Shown in pieces: positions 8,897-16,138 of a stretch of DNA of 64,000 nucleotides (position 1 is its first letter; every line of letters begins with the position of its first letter). A program made the translations under genes and the position numbers. The notes under the pieces are model-generated. The model worked only from the letters and a program-made list of their open reading frames with translations. It was not told the DNA's origin and searched no databases. Source of the stretch: Anoxybacillus tepidamans PS2 (GTDB taxonomy: Bacteria > Bacillota > Bacilli > Bacillales > Anoxybacillaceae); contig NZ_JHVN01000009.1 in the NCBI RefSeq assembly GCF_000620165.1, forward strand, positions 81,540-145,539, read 5' to 3'.

Positions 8897-9334
8897 ATGG
8901 AAGTTCAAAAAGTAACTAAAACCAATATGATCAAAACGAGTCAAAAAGAAAACGTGACGTCCTCGTCTGTTTCGTTTGCCGAGGTCATGGCTAAAAAGCA
9001 AGAAGATTTTATCTATGAACGTTTTCAAGAGCTTGTCAAGCAAATTGAAGATCAAGGGAAGGTACTAGCTGAATCGCGTTCTGTCGAGGATTTGCGCAAA
9101 TATAAAAAACTCGTGAAAACGTTGTTGGACGATGCGGTACAAAATGGAATGAAGCTAACAGAGCAGCGCGGTTTTAGTTGGAATGGCCGCCAGCGCTTAT
9201 ACAAAATTGTCAAAGAAGTGGACCGAAAGCTCATCGATTTGACGAACCAAATTTTACAAAAGGAACAAGACGGCATCAATTTGTTGAGCACCATTGGTGA
9301 AATCCAGGGATTGATTATCAACATTTATACGTAA
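8897..9334 (+). CDS. YaaR (DUF327) family protein in flagellar operon
   Basis: A 145-residue helical protein of the YaaR/DUF327 family, whose function is unknown. Family hallmarks seen are FAEVMAKKQED, a long helical centre, RQRLYKIVKEVDRKLIDLTN and the C-terminal IGEIQGLIINIYT. B. subtilis yaaR sits near dnaX/holB, far from the flagellar genes, so this is probably a second, flagella-associated paralogue. ATG 8897 is chosen over GTG 8891 because GGGG at 8885-8888 is then well spaced. It follows the FlhB-C-like gene by 11 nt, inside the sigma-D operon. Confidence 0.8.
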   Translation: MEVQKVTKTNMIKTSQKENVTSSSVSFAEVMAKKQEDFIYERFQELVKQIEDQGKVLAESRSVEDLRKYKKLVKTLLDDAVQNGMKLTEQRGFSWNGRQRLYKIVKEVDRKLIDLTNQILQKEQDGINLLSTIGEIQGLIINIYT

Positions 9335-9373
9335 AGACTGCTACACATTGAAAGAGAAAATGGGGGATTACAC

Positions 9374-9790
9374 ATGAACTTAGAAAATTGCCCGAATTGC
9401 GGCCGCTTATTCGTCAAAAATCAATTTCGCGATATTTGCGACGTATGTTACCGGGAAGAAGAGAAGCAATTTGAAAAAGTGTATAACTATATACGCAAAC
9501 GGGAAAACCGAATGGCGACAATGGCCCAAGTCGTAGAGGCGACAGGAGTGGAAGAACGGCTCATTATTAAATTTATTAAATCAGGCCGTCTACAGCTGGC
9601 TAATTTCCCGAATTTAGGCTATCCATGCAGCCGATGCGGAACGCTTATTCGTGAAGGGAAGCTTTGCGCCCAATGTACGAAAGATTTGAACAAGCAAATT
9701 GAGCGCATGCAGCAAGAGGAAGAGAAAAAGAAGGAACAGAGACAAAGAACGGTCTATTACACAAGAAAAGAAGACAAGAAAGATTCTTGA
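9374..9790 (+). CDS. yvyF: YvyF, flagellar operon zinc-ribbon protein
   Basis: YvyF (TIGR03826) is a small protein always found beside flgM in Bacilli; its exact role is unknown. The 138-residue product has an N-terminal CPNCGRLF ... CDVCYREE zinc ribbon. A small winged-helix-like stretch follows (MAQVVEATGVEERLIIKFIKSG), then a second ribbon CSRCG ... CAQCTK and a charged coiled-coil tail. This HTH plus two zinc ribbons suggests nucleic-acid or protein binding. A second sigma-D promoter begins 9 nt after its stop, so it may be transcribed mainly from the upstream promoter at 6784. Confidence 0.88.
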   Translation: MNLENCPNCGRLFVKNQFRDICDVCYREEEKQFEKVYNYIRKRENRMATMAQVVEATGVEERLIIKFIKSGRLQLANFPNLGYPCSRCGTLIREGKLCAQCTKDLNKQIERMQQEEEKKKEQRQRTVYYTRKEDKKDS

Positions 9791-9798
9791 TTTTTATA

Positions 9799-9825
9799 TA
9801 AAAAATTTCCGTTATATGCCGATAA
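9799..9825 (+). promoter_or_regulatory. Sigma-D promoter before flgM
   Basis: TAAA at 9799-9802, exactly 15 bases, then GCCGATAA at 9818-9825. It lies 45 bases before the flgM start. In B. subtilis flgM also has a sigma-D promoter, giving an autoregulatory loop in which sigma-D makes its own anti-sigma factor. Confidence 0.9.
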
Positions 9826-9870
9826 TATAAGTAGGAAACAGAGAATCGGGCAAGGAAAGGAGGAGCGTTT

Positions 9871-10134
9871 GTGCGGATTAACAATATTCATTCAATGGGA
9901 GTCAATCCTTATCGCCGCCATATTGACAAAGGTTCGGGAGACAATAAGCTAGCTTCAAAGCAAGACCATGTAGAAATTTCCGACGAGGCAAAAGAGCTTC
10001 AGCAGCATTCACAATGGTGGGTAGAACGGCAAAATAAAGTGCGGGCTTTAAAAGAGCAAGTGCAAAACGGGACTTACAAAATCGATGCGGACGCAGTCGC
10101 TAAAAGCATATACGATTTTTATTTTAAAAACTGA
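9871..10134 (+). CDS. flgM: FlgM, anti-sigma-D factor
   Basis: FlgM binds sigma-D and blocks late flagellar genes until the hook-basal body is complete. The 87-residue protein has a flexible N-terminus and the helical sigma-binding C-terminus (VEISDEAKELQQ ... RVRALKEQVQ-like segment, VQNGTYKIDADAVAKSIYDF). GTG at 9871 is the start, preceded by AAAGGAGGAGCG with ideal spacing. It heads the flgM-flgN-flgK-flgL run and is driven by its own sigma-D promoter. Confidence 0.93.
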   Translation: MRINNIHSMGVNPYRRHIDKGSGDNKLASKQDHVEISDEAKELQQHSQWWVERQNKVRALKEQVQNGTYKIDADAVAKSIYDFYFKN

Positions 10135-10165
10135 CATCTATCACAATGATTAATGGAGGAATTTC

Positions 10166-10660
10166 ATGTCTGCCGCGCAATTAATTGATTTGCTTGGAGA
10201 ATATGTAAGGCTGCATGAGCGTCTGTTAGAATCGGCACGAACAAAAACCGAGGTGTTAAAAAAAGGCGATATGGAAGCCCTCACCGCCATGATCAAGGAA
10301 GAGCAAAAACAGATTGCCGCTGTGAGCCAATTAGAAAAAGAGCGGATGCAACTCATGGAGAGGATCGCACAGCAATCGGGCCATTTGGGAGAAGAACTGA
10401 CTTTAACAGCATGTATCGAATGGGTGGAAGAACCGAAGAAAAGCGTGCTTAAAAGATTGCAAGAGGAGTTATCAGCGGTTGTTTCGGAATTAAAGAATGT
10501 CAACCAGCTCAACCAGCAGCTCATTCAACAGTCGCTGCAGTTCGTTAATATGACGCTGAACTTCATCTTGCCGCAGCCGCCGGAAGTTAACTACCGCCAT
10601 CCAAATTCAACTTCATCTTCGTATGAAAATAGCCGTTCCATTTTCGATTCCAAAGCATAA
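10166..10660 (+). CDS. flgN: FlgN, export chaperone for FlgK/FlgL
   Basis: FlgN (YvyG) is the cytoplasmic chaperone that keeps the hook-filament junction proteins FlgK and FlgL ready for export. The 164-residue product is almost entirely helical, with heptad-like Leu spacing (LIDLLGEYVRLHERLLESA, VSQLEKERMQLMERIAQQ). It is preceded by AATGGAGGAATT and followed 77 nt later by flgK. Identification rests on position, size and helical character as much as sequence, as FlgN proteins are poorly conserved. Confidence 0.88.
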   Translation: MSAAQLIDLLGEYVRLHERLLESARTKTEVLKKGDMEALTAMIKEEQKQIAAVSQLEKERMQLMERIAQQSGHLGEELTLTACIEWVEEPKKSVLKRLQEELSAVVSELKNVNQLNQQLIQQSLQFVNMTLNFILPQPPEVNYRHPNSTSSSYENSRSIFDSKA

Positions 10661-10737
10661 GCGGGATCAACGTTTAAGACATAGAGAAACGTGCCGGCTT
10701 GAGCCAACACACAGCTTCAGGGAGTGGAGGAAACCAA

Positions 10738-12342
10738 ATGCGTTCAACATTTCAAGGATTAGAAATAGCGAAACGAGGCATGTTTACGCAGCAAACGGCT
10801 TTATATGTCACAGGCCAAAACATTGCCAATGCGAACACGCCGGGCTATTCGCGTCAGCGCGTCAATTTCGTTCAAACCGAGCCGTATCCGGCCGCTTCGA
10901 TGAACCGCCCGCAAATCCCGGGACAGATGGGAACAGGAGTAGAAGCAGGTTCAATTGAGCGGGTGCGGGAAAACTTTTTGGACATTCAATATCGCAGTGA
11001 AAACAATAAATCCGGTTATTGGGAAGCTCGAGCGGATGCCACGCAGAAAATGCAAGATATTATGAACGAGCCTTCCGACAATGGGTTATCGAAAACGATG
11101 GACCAATTTTGGCAGTCATTGCAGGATTTAAGCACAAATCCAGAGGATGAAGGAGCGCGCTCCGTCGTACGCCAACGCGGTTTGGCAGTCGTTGAAACGT
11201 TCCATTATTTGTATGATTCGCTGTCGCAAATTCAAAAAGATTTCGGAAGCCAAATTGGTGTCACCATTACAGGAATTAACTCATTAACAACGCAAATCAG
11301 CAATCTTAACAAACAAATTAGCGAAGTTGAGCCGCACGGTTATTTGCCGAACGATTTATATGACGAACGGGATCGGCTGGTCGATCAGCTGTCGCAGCTT
11401 GTAAACATTCAAGTCGAAAAGGTGGCGAACGGCGGCAATTCCTTAAAAATCGCCGAAGGGACGTACAATATTTATTTAACGGACAGCAGCGGCAATCCGA
11501 TTTTCGACGGAAGCGGCAATAAAATTTATTTAGTACAAGGAAGTACGACAAACACGCTTTCTCTTCCGAGCGGACAAGATGTTGATGGGGACGGCGTGAA
11601 AGAAACGCCGACAAGTGATGTGGATCAATTGCAGGTGGGCAGTACAACTATTCCGGCTACATCATTCTCTCCTGGTAAGCTGCGAGGATTAATAGAATCG
11701 TTCGGCTATAAAGACTCGTTAGGAAATACAAAAGGAATTTATCCAGAAATGATCAATCATTTGAATGATTTGGCCTACACATTTGGAACGATCTTTAATA
11801 AAGTTCATGAGATGGGATATGCCTTAGATGGAACTACGACTGGTATTGACTTTTTTACTGGCCTAACAACTACCAATGCTGCTAAAAATATTTCCTTATC
11901 GTCAGCGATCGATGATCTTTCAAAAATTGCCGCATCGATGGATGGAAAGTCAGGGAACGGAAGCAATGCGATCAACTTAGCGAATGTTGGAAAAATGCTA
12001 TTGTCCTCTAGTTCTGTAAGCTTAGTCGGCACATCAACAACTTTAAATATAACAGCGCTTGGGCTTCCTTTAACATCGGGAACGATCAAGTCAAACTATG
12101 AAGGCTGGATCGGTAAGCTTGGTGTGGACGGGCAGCAGGCGGAACGAATGAAAAATAATAGCGATACGTTAAGACAATCGGTGGACGACCGCCGCCAATC
12201 TACGAGTTCTGTCTCATTAGATGAGGAAATGACGAATATGATTAAATTCCAGCAGGCTTACAATGCAGCGGCGCGACAGATTACGGTCATTGATGAAATG
12301 CTTGATAAAGTCATTAACAGCATGGGCGTTGTAGGAAGGTAG
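10738..12342 (+). CDS. flgK: FlgK, flagellar hook-filament junction protein 1
   Basis: FlgK (HAP1) forms the first junction ring between hook and filament. The 534-residue protein has the conserved N-terminus STFQGLEIAKRGMFTQQTAL followed by the axial-protein motif NIANANTPGYSRQRV, and a C-terminal D0 helix (SLDEEMTNMIKFQQAYNAAA). ATG 10738 is chosen over 10699 because GTGGAGG is spaced 9 nt upstream and the protein then starts as relatives do. It lies 10 nt before flgL in the sigma-D operon. Confidence 0.96.
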   Translation: MRSTFQGLEIAKRGMFTQQTALYVTGQNIANANTPGYSRQRVNFVQTEPYPAASMNRPQIPGQMGTGVEAGSIERVRENFLDIQYRSENNKSGYWEARADATQKMQDIMNEPSDNGLSKTMDQFWQSLQDLSTNPEDEGARSVVRQRGLAVVETFHYLYDSLSQIQKDFGSQIGVTITGINSLTTQISNLNKQISEVEPHGYLPNDLYDERDRLVDQLSQLVNIQVEKVANGGNSLKIAEGTYNIYLTDSSGNPIFDGSGNKIYLVQGSTTNTLSLPSGQDVDGDGVKETPTSDVDQLQVGSTTIPATSFSPGKLRGLIESFGYKDSLGNTKGIYPEMINHLNDLAYTFGTIFNKVHEMGYALDGTTTGIDFFTGLTTTNAAKNISLSSAIDDLSKIAASMDGKSGNGSNAINLANVGKMLLSSSSVSLVGTSTTLNITALGLPLTSGTIKSNYEGWIGKLGVDGQQAERMKNNSDTLRQSVDDRRQSTSSVSLDEEMTNMIKFQQAYNAAARQITVIDEMLDKVINSMGVVGR

Positions 12343-12352
12343 GTGAAGTAAC

Positions 12353-13267
12353 ATGCGTGTAACACAAGGAATGCTAGCTTCTAATATGCTGCGAAATTTA
12401 AGCGCCAGCTATGCGCAACTTGGCAAATATCAAGATCAATTGTCAACGGGAAAGAAGATTAATCGTCCGTCTGACGATCCGGTTGTGGCGATGAAAGGAA
12501 TGGCGTACCGCACGAACTTAACAGAAGTGCAACAATTCAAACGAAATTTTTCTGAGGCTTACAACTGGATCGAAAACTCCGATTCTGCTCTGGACAAAGC
12601 AACACAGGCGTTGCAGCGCATTCGCGAACTTGTCGTGCAGGCGAGCAACGACACGTATGAATCGAGCCAACGCGCATCGATTTCGCAAGAGATTCAGCAG
12701 TTGACAGATCATCTTGCTTCGATTGCCAACACGAAAGCCGGCGATAAATATATTTTTAACGGAACGGATACATTAAAGCAACCGGTCGACTTAAACCAAA
12801 CACCGCCAGTGGCTCCTACAAACTCACAGCAAGTGAACATTGAATTATCGCAAGGAATTTATATTCCAGTAAACGTTGATGCGACAAAAGTGTTTGGTTA
12901 TGATACTACTGCAACTGCAGCCAATGGAAATGGACTATTTAGCGATTTGGAGTTTTTGAATCAAGATTTAAACAATCCGGCAAAGACCGGACAAGATATT
13001 AGCCAATATCTTAGCTACATTGACAAACATATTAATAATTTGTTGAGTGCCCGCGCTGAATTAGGTGCTCGCTCAAACCGTGTCGAGCTCATGGAGGATC
13101 GGGTTGATCAGCAAGAAGTTATTGCGAACCGTATTTTGTCGGATAATGAGGATGCGGATATTGAAAAAGTCATTACCGATTTAAAAACACAAGAGAGCGT
13201 ACATCGCGCCGCGCTTGGAGTTGGCGCGCGCATCATCCAGCCTACGCTTCTTGACTTTTTACGTTAA
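12353..13267 (+). CDS. flgL: FlgL, flagellar hook-filament junction protein 2
   Basis: FlgL (HAP3) is the second junction protein, related to flagellin. The 304-residue product begins MRVTQGMLASNMLRNLSASY and has the flagellin-like segment YQDQLSTGKKINRPSDDPV. Its C-terminal helix (DLKTQESVHRAALGVGARI) ends in LLDFLR. Its stop codon is the first part of a perfect 11-bp hairpin (13267-13291) that may lower expression of the downstream genes. Confidence 0.95.
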   Translation: MRVTQGMLASNMLRNLSASYAQLGKYQDQLSTGKKINRPSDDPVVAMKGMAYRTNLTEVQQFKRNFSEAYNWIENSDSALDKATQALQRIRELVVQASNDTYESSQRASISQEIQQLTDHLASIANTKAGDKYIFNGTDTLKQPVDLNQTPPVAPTNSQQVNIELSQGIYIPVNVDATKVFGYDTTATAANGNGLFSDLEFLNQDLNNPAKTGQDISQYLSYIDKHINNLLSARAELGARSNRVELMEDRVDQQEVIANRILSDNEDADIEKVITDLKTQESVHRAALGVGARIIQPTLLDFLR

Positions 13268-13300
13268 GCTATCTTGTGGCACAAGATAGCTTTTCCTTTA
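13267..13300 (+). terminator. Attenuator-like hairpin between flgL and yviE
   Basis: A perfect 11-base stem (AGCTATCTTGT with ACAAGATAGCT) and a three-base loop GGC, followed by TTTTCCTTT. It starts at the last base of the flgL stop and ends just before the yviE ribosome site (AGGAGGGG). The T-run is broken by CC, so partial termination or transcript-end protection is likelier than a full stop. Confidence 0.7.
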
Positions 13301-13312
13301 GGAGGGGAACGA

Positions 13313-13906
13313 ATGCAGCTTCCGCAAATTCGCTTAGAATCAACGTTTGCGCAAATTGCGATGAAAACAACACCGCCTGTGCAAGAAATCGAACAGTTGC
13401 CAGCGCAGCTTGAGATCGAGCAGCCTCCCGCGGAAATTTCCATTGAAACGACACCGAGTAAATTAACTATCGATCAGACAAAAGCGTGGGAGGATATGGA
13501 TTTAAAGCATATTTTCCGCCGTATCGAAGAGTTTGCCCAAAAAGGATATGAAGATTGGCTTGAGGGAATGGCCCGCCTGTCCGAGCAAGGAGATGAACTG
13601 ATGCGAATTGAAGATGGCGGCAACCCGCTCGCCGATCAAGCGAAAGAAAATAGCGAAGAGCCGATGTATGAATTTAACATTGGCTGGGTTCCATCTCTTT
13701 TTAGCGTCAAAACAAACTATGAGCCAGCGAAAGTACACATTGATGTAAAGGTTCATCATCCGAACATTGATGTAAAAATTAACAAGCCGATTATTAGCTA
13801 TACGCCGGGGAAAGTAAATGTTGATTTAGCGCAGCGTAACTCGTTAAAAATCGATTTTGTCAATTTAAAATTTGTTGGCACCAACCATTTTGAGACTTCA
13901 ATTTAA
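13313..13906 (+). CDS. yviE: YviE, DUF6470 flagellar-operon protein
   Basis: YviE lies between flgL and fliW in most Bacilli; its function is unknown. The 197-residue protein is rich in short repeated strands of the type IEQPPAEISIETTPSKL and VHIDVKVHHPNIDVKI, which suggest an extended beta-rich architecture with Pro turns. There is no signal peptide. ATG 13313 follows TAGGAGGGGAACG, much better than upstream alternatives. It is followed by fliW after 19 nt. Confidence 0.85.
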   Translation: MQLPQIRLESTFAQIAMKTTPPVQEIEQLPAQLEIEQPPAEISIETTPSKLTIDQTKAWEDMDLKHIFRRIEEFAQKGYEDWLEGMARLSEQGDELMRIEDGGNPLADQAKENSEEPMYEFNIGWVPSLFSVKTNYEPAKVHIDVKVHHPNIDVKINKPIISYTPGKVNVDLAQRNSLKIDFVNLKFVGTNHFETSI

Positions 13907-13925
13907 TCAATAAAGGTGTGAAACG

Positions 13926-14363
13926 ATGAAACTTCGTACAAAATATCATGGTGAACTAGATATTAACGAAAACGAGATTTTTCATTTTGAAAACGGTATT
14001 CCGGGATTTTTGAACGAAAAACAATTTGTGTTGCTGCCGCTTGAGGATACTCCATTTATCATCTTGCAATCAGTGCAAACACCAGCGCTCGGGTTTGCGA
14101 TGATCGATCCATTTTCGTACTTTCTAGACTACGATATCGAGTTAGATGAACAGACGGTCGAGCAGCTTGAACTTTCTTCAGAAAAAGACGTGGCCATTTA
14201 TACGATTTTGACCGTTGCCGATCCGTTTGATAATACGACTGCGAACTTGCAGGCGCCGATTGTGTTGAATTATGAAAAAAAATTAGGCAAGCAAGTCATT
14301 CTAACCAATACGCCGTATCAGACGAAACATCGACTATTCCCTGAAAAGGCTGGGGTCAAATAA
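13926..14363 (+). CDS. fliW: FliW, flagellar assembly factor and CsrA antagonist
   Basis: FliW binds CsrA and, competitively, unassembled flagellin. When flagellin is secreted FliW is freed, sequesters CsrA and allows hag translation. The 145-residue protein shows family motifs FENGIPGFLNEKQFVLLPL, FIILQSVQTPALGFAMIDPF and ILTVADPFDNTTANLQAPIV. An AAAGGTGTG site precedes the ATG and csrA follows after 15 nt, the conserved arrangement for this partner-switch system. Confidence 0.96.
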   Translation: MKLRTKYHGELDINENEIFHFENGIPGFLNEKQFVLLPLEDTPFIILQSVQTPALGFAMIDPFSYFLDYDIELDEQTVEQLELSSEKDVAIYTILTVADPFDNTTANLQAPIVLNYEKKLGKQVILTNTPYQTKHRLFPEKAGVK

Positions 14364-14378
14364 AGGAGGCGAGAAAAG

Positions 14379-14627
14379 ATGTTAGTGCTAACGCGCAGGT
14401 TGAACGAAGCGATTCAAATTGGCGAGGAGATTGAAATCACGGTTTTGGCCATTCAAGGAGATCAGGTTAAACTAGGCATTAATGCGCCAAAACACGTCGA
14501 AATTCATCGAAAAGAAGTGTACCTCGCCATCCAGAAAGAAAATAATGAAGCGTCTCTCGCCTCCAAAACGTTTTTACAAGAATTAAATAAGCAATTACAG
14601 CATTTGAAAGGGAGGAAACAAGAATGA
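14379..14627 (+). CDS. csrA: CsrA, carbon storage/translation regulator
   Basis: CsrA is a small RNA-binding dimer that blocks ribosome access to hag mRNA. The 82-residue protein starts [20 protein letters not shown], has the RNA-binding strand [22 protein letters not shown], and carries a C-terminal extension typical of FliW-controlled CsrA. Two matching binding sites are seen in the hag leader 280 bases downstream. Its stop overlaps the next small gene by four bases (ATGA). Confidence 0.97.
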   Translation: MLVLTRRLNEAIQIGEEIEITVLAIQGDQVKLGINAPKHVEIHRKEVYLAIQKENNEASLASKTFLQELNKQLQHLKGRKQE

Positions 14628-14809
14628 GCCTTAGCATCGGCGGTGTACCGGTTCAAGGGGTGATCGCTCGAGTAGTGGAAGACAATAAACAAATAGCTGA
14701 ACAGGCGTTAAACGAAATCATTAATAAGCATAAAGATGATCCGGCGCACATGATTCGGGAAATTCAGCAGCCGTCTCCATTTTCGCAATTTCTCGACATT
14801 AAAATCTAA
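14624..14809 (+). CDS. Small unrecognised protein coupled to csrA
   Basis: A 61-residue reading frame starting four bases inside csrA (ATGA overlap) with GGGAGG upstream, so translation should be coupled to CsrA. The product is [20 protein letters not shown] at its start, then a helical, acidic and Asn/Lys-rich middle, ending in [11 protein letters not shown]. No membrane segment, Cys or known motif is seen. It does not match a gene in the equivalent B. subtilis position. Its place between csrA and the hag promoter hints at a motility role, but no function can be assigned. Confidence 0.65.
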   Translation: MSLSIGGVPVQGVIARVVEDNKQIAEQALNEIINKHKDDPAHMIREIQQPSPFSQFLDIKI

Positions 14810-14828
14810 TTTTTTTATAAAAAACTAT

Positions 14829-14854
14829 TAAACTTTAAAATAAAAAACCGATAT
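14829..14854 (+). promoter_or_regulatory. Sigma-D promoter of hag
   Basis: TAAA at 14829-14832, 14 bases, then ACCGATAT at 14847-14854. This is one base off the sigma-D -10 consensus with slightly short spacing. It lies about 90 bases before the hag ATG and leaves a structured leader of about 80 bases. Confidence 0.82.
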
Positions 14855-14866
14855 TAAAAGTGAACA

Positions 14867-14898
14867 CAGTGAGGAAAGGCGGCCGACTTTCTTCACTG
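14867..14898 (+). promoter_or_regulatory. Stable 5' hairpin in hag leader
   Basis: A twelve-base stem (CAGTGAGGAAAG with CTTTCTTCACTG, one G-U) and an eight-base loop GCGGCCGA. It starts about a dozen bases after the expected transcription start. No T-run follows, so a role in protecting the mRNA 5' end or in setting the CsrA site geometry is more likely than termination. Confidence 0.75.
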
Positions 14899-14903
14899 TA
14901 AAA

Positions 14904-14937
14904 CCACAAGGATGTGGAATCAAAATTCAAGGAGGAA
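14904..14937 (+). promoter_or_regulatory. Two CsrA-binding sites in hag leader
   Basis: Site 1 is CCACAAGGATGTGG (14904-14917), a perfect five-base stem presenting AGGA in the loop and matching the CsrA consensus ACARGGAUGU. Site 2 is the hag ribosome site AAGGAGG (14929-14935). The two GGA cores are 21 bases apart, compatible with one CsrA dimer bridging both and blocking the ribosome, as known for B. subtilis hag. Confidence 0.88.
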
Positions 14938-14943
14938 ATGGAA

Positions 14944-15759
14944 ATGAGAATTAACCACAACATTGCGGCTCTTAACACGTACCGCCAATTAACAGCTGGC
15001 ACAAACGCTGCATCTAAAAACATGGAGAAATTATCTTCTGGTCTTCGCATCAACCGTGCAGGTGACGACGCAGCAGGTCTTGCGATCTCTGAAAAAATGC
15101 GCGGTCAAATTCGCGGATTAGATATGGCTGCGAAAAACTCTCAAGACGCGATTTCTTTAATCCAAACTGCAGAGGGCGCATTGAACGAAACTCATGCGAT
15201 TCTTCAACGCATGCGCGAGTTAGCGGTTCAAGGTGGTAACGATACAAATACAACGACAGACCGCAACAACATCCAAGACGAGTTAAACCAATTGATCTCT
15301 GAAATTGACCGCATTTCTAACACAACACAATTTAACACTAAAAACTTGCTTGATGGCTCATTAACAGCAACGTTCCAAGTAGGAGCGAATAATGGTCAAA
15401 TTATTACTCTAAATATTGCTACAATGAACTCAACTGCACTTACTGTTGATGCTGCCAATATTTCTGTGGCTGACAACAGCTTGGCAAGCACATCAATTCA
15501 AAATATTGACAATGCAATTAACGCTGTATCACAAGAGCGTTCAAAGCTTGGAGCGCTTCAAAACCGCCTAGAGCACACTATTAACAACTTGTCAACGTCT
15601 TCAGAAAACTTAACAGCGGCAGAATCTCGCATCCGTGACGTAGACATGGCGAAAGAAATGATGGAATTCACAAAGAACAATATTCTTTCTCAAGCAGCGC
15701 AAGCAATGCTCGCGCAGGCAAATCAGCAGCCGCAGGGAGTATTACAATTGCTTCGCTAA
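14944..15759 (+). CDS. hag: Flagellin
   Basis: Flagellin is the filament subunit, exported by the flagellar type III apparatus and capped in the cytoplasm by FliS. At 271 residues it is short and has essentially only the D0/D1 helices: the N-terminus MRINHNIAALNTYRQL, then EKLSSGLRINRAGDDAAGLA, a short variable centre (about 140-185) rich in Thr/Ser/Asn, and the C-terminus ending QQPQGVLQLLR. The Ser/Thr-rich centre is where glycans would be added by the neighbouring glycosyltransferases. ATG 14944 follows AAGGAGGAAATGGAA; the upstream 14914 start would run through the ribosome site and is rejected. Confidence 0.97.
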   Translation: MRINHNIAALNTYRQLTAGTNAASKNMEKLSSGLRINRAGDDAAGLAISEKMRGQIRGLDMAAKNSQDAISLIQTAEGALNETHAILQRMRELAVQGGNDTNTTTDRNNIQDELNQLISEIDRISNTTQFNTKNLLDGSLTATFQVGANNGQIITLNIATMNSTALTVDAANISVADNSLASTSIQNIDNAINAVSQERSKLGALQNRLEHTINNLSTSSENLTAAESRIRDVDMAKEMMEFTKNNILSQAAQAMLAQANQQPQGVLQLLR

Positions 15760-15770
15760 TAAATTCAAGG

Positions 15771-15807
15771 ACAAAGACTCTAGACTGTCTAGGGTCTTTG
15801 TTTTTTT
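15771..15807 (+). terminator. Terminator of hag
   Basis: A fourteen-base stem (ACAAAGACTCTAGA with TCTAGGGTCTTTGT, one T-G), a two- to three-base loop, then seven T residues. It follows the hag stop by 11 bases. Confidence 0.93.
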
Positions 15808-15906
15808 ATTATTACTAATTTGTAATAGTGTCTCTCTTTCGATTGCTGGCTGCTCCCCCTCTTATCTCTTTGACATTACCGGGACCGTTTTTATAATTCT
15901 CCCTCT

Positions 15907-15933
15907 TTATAAAAATGTTTTTCTATCCGATAT
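15907..15933 (+). promoter_or_regulatory. Possible sigma-D promoter before the glycosyltransferase island
   Basis: TCCGATAT at 15926-15933 matches the sigma-D -10 element except its first base. The -35 is poor: TTAT at the ideal 15-base spacing, or TAAA (15910-15913) with only 12 bases. The same 16-base string TTTCTATCCGATATAA recurs at the equivalent place before flaG (26282-26297), which supports a real motility promoter, perhaps duplicated. It lies about 200 bases before the glycosyltransferase start. Confidence 0.55.
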
Positions 15934-16138
15934 AAATAGTAGAAGTATTTATGAATTCGTTTCTATGTTAACCATTTAATATAATAAAAAGAATTTGCCC
16001 CAATCAAGATGTCTCAGCACATGAGTTGTGATGAGTAATGGTTGCACTACTGTTGTTGTTTTAAGCTGTAAAAGAGTTTTTGAAAAATTTAAGTACAAAA
16101 CCAAAAAGTGAAATCCATCAAAGAAAAGGAAGGAAATT

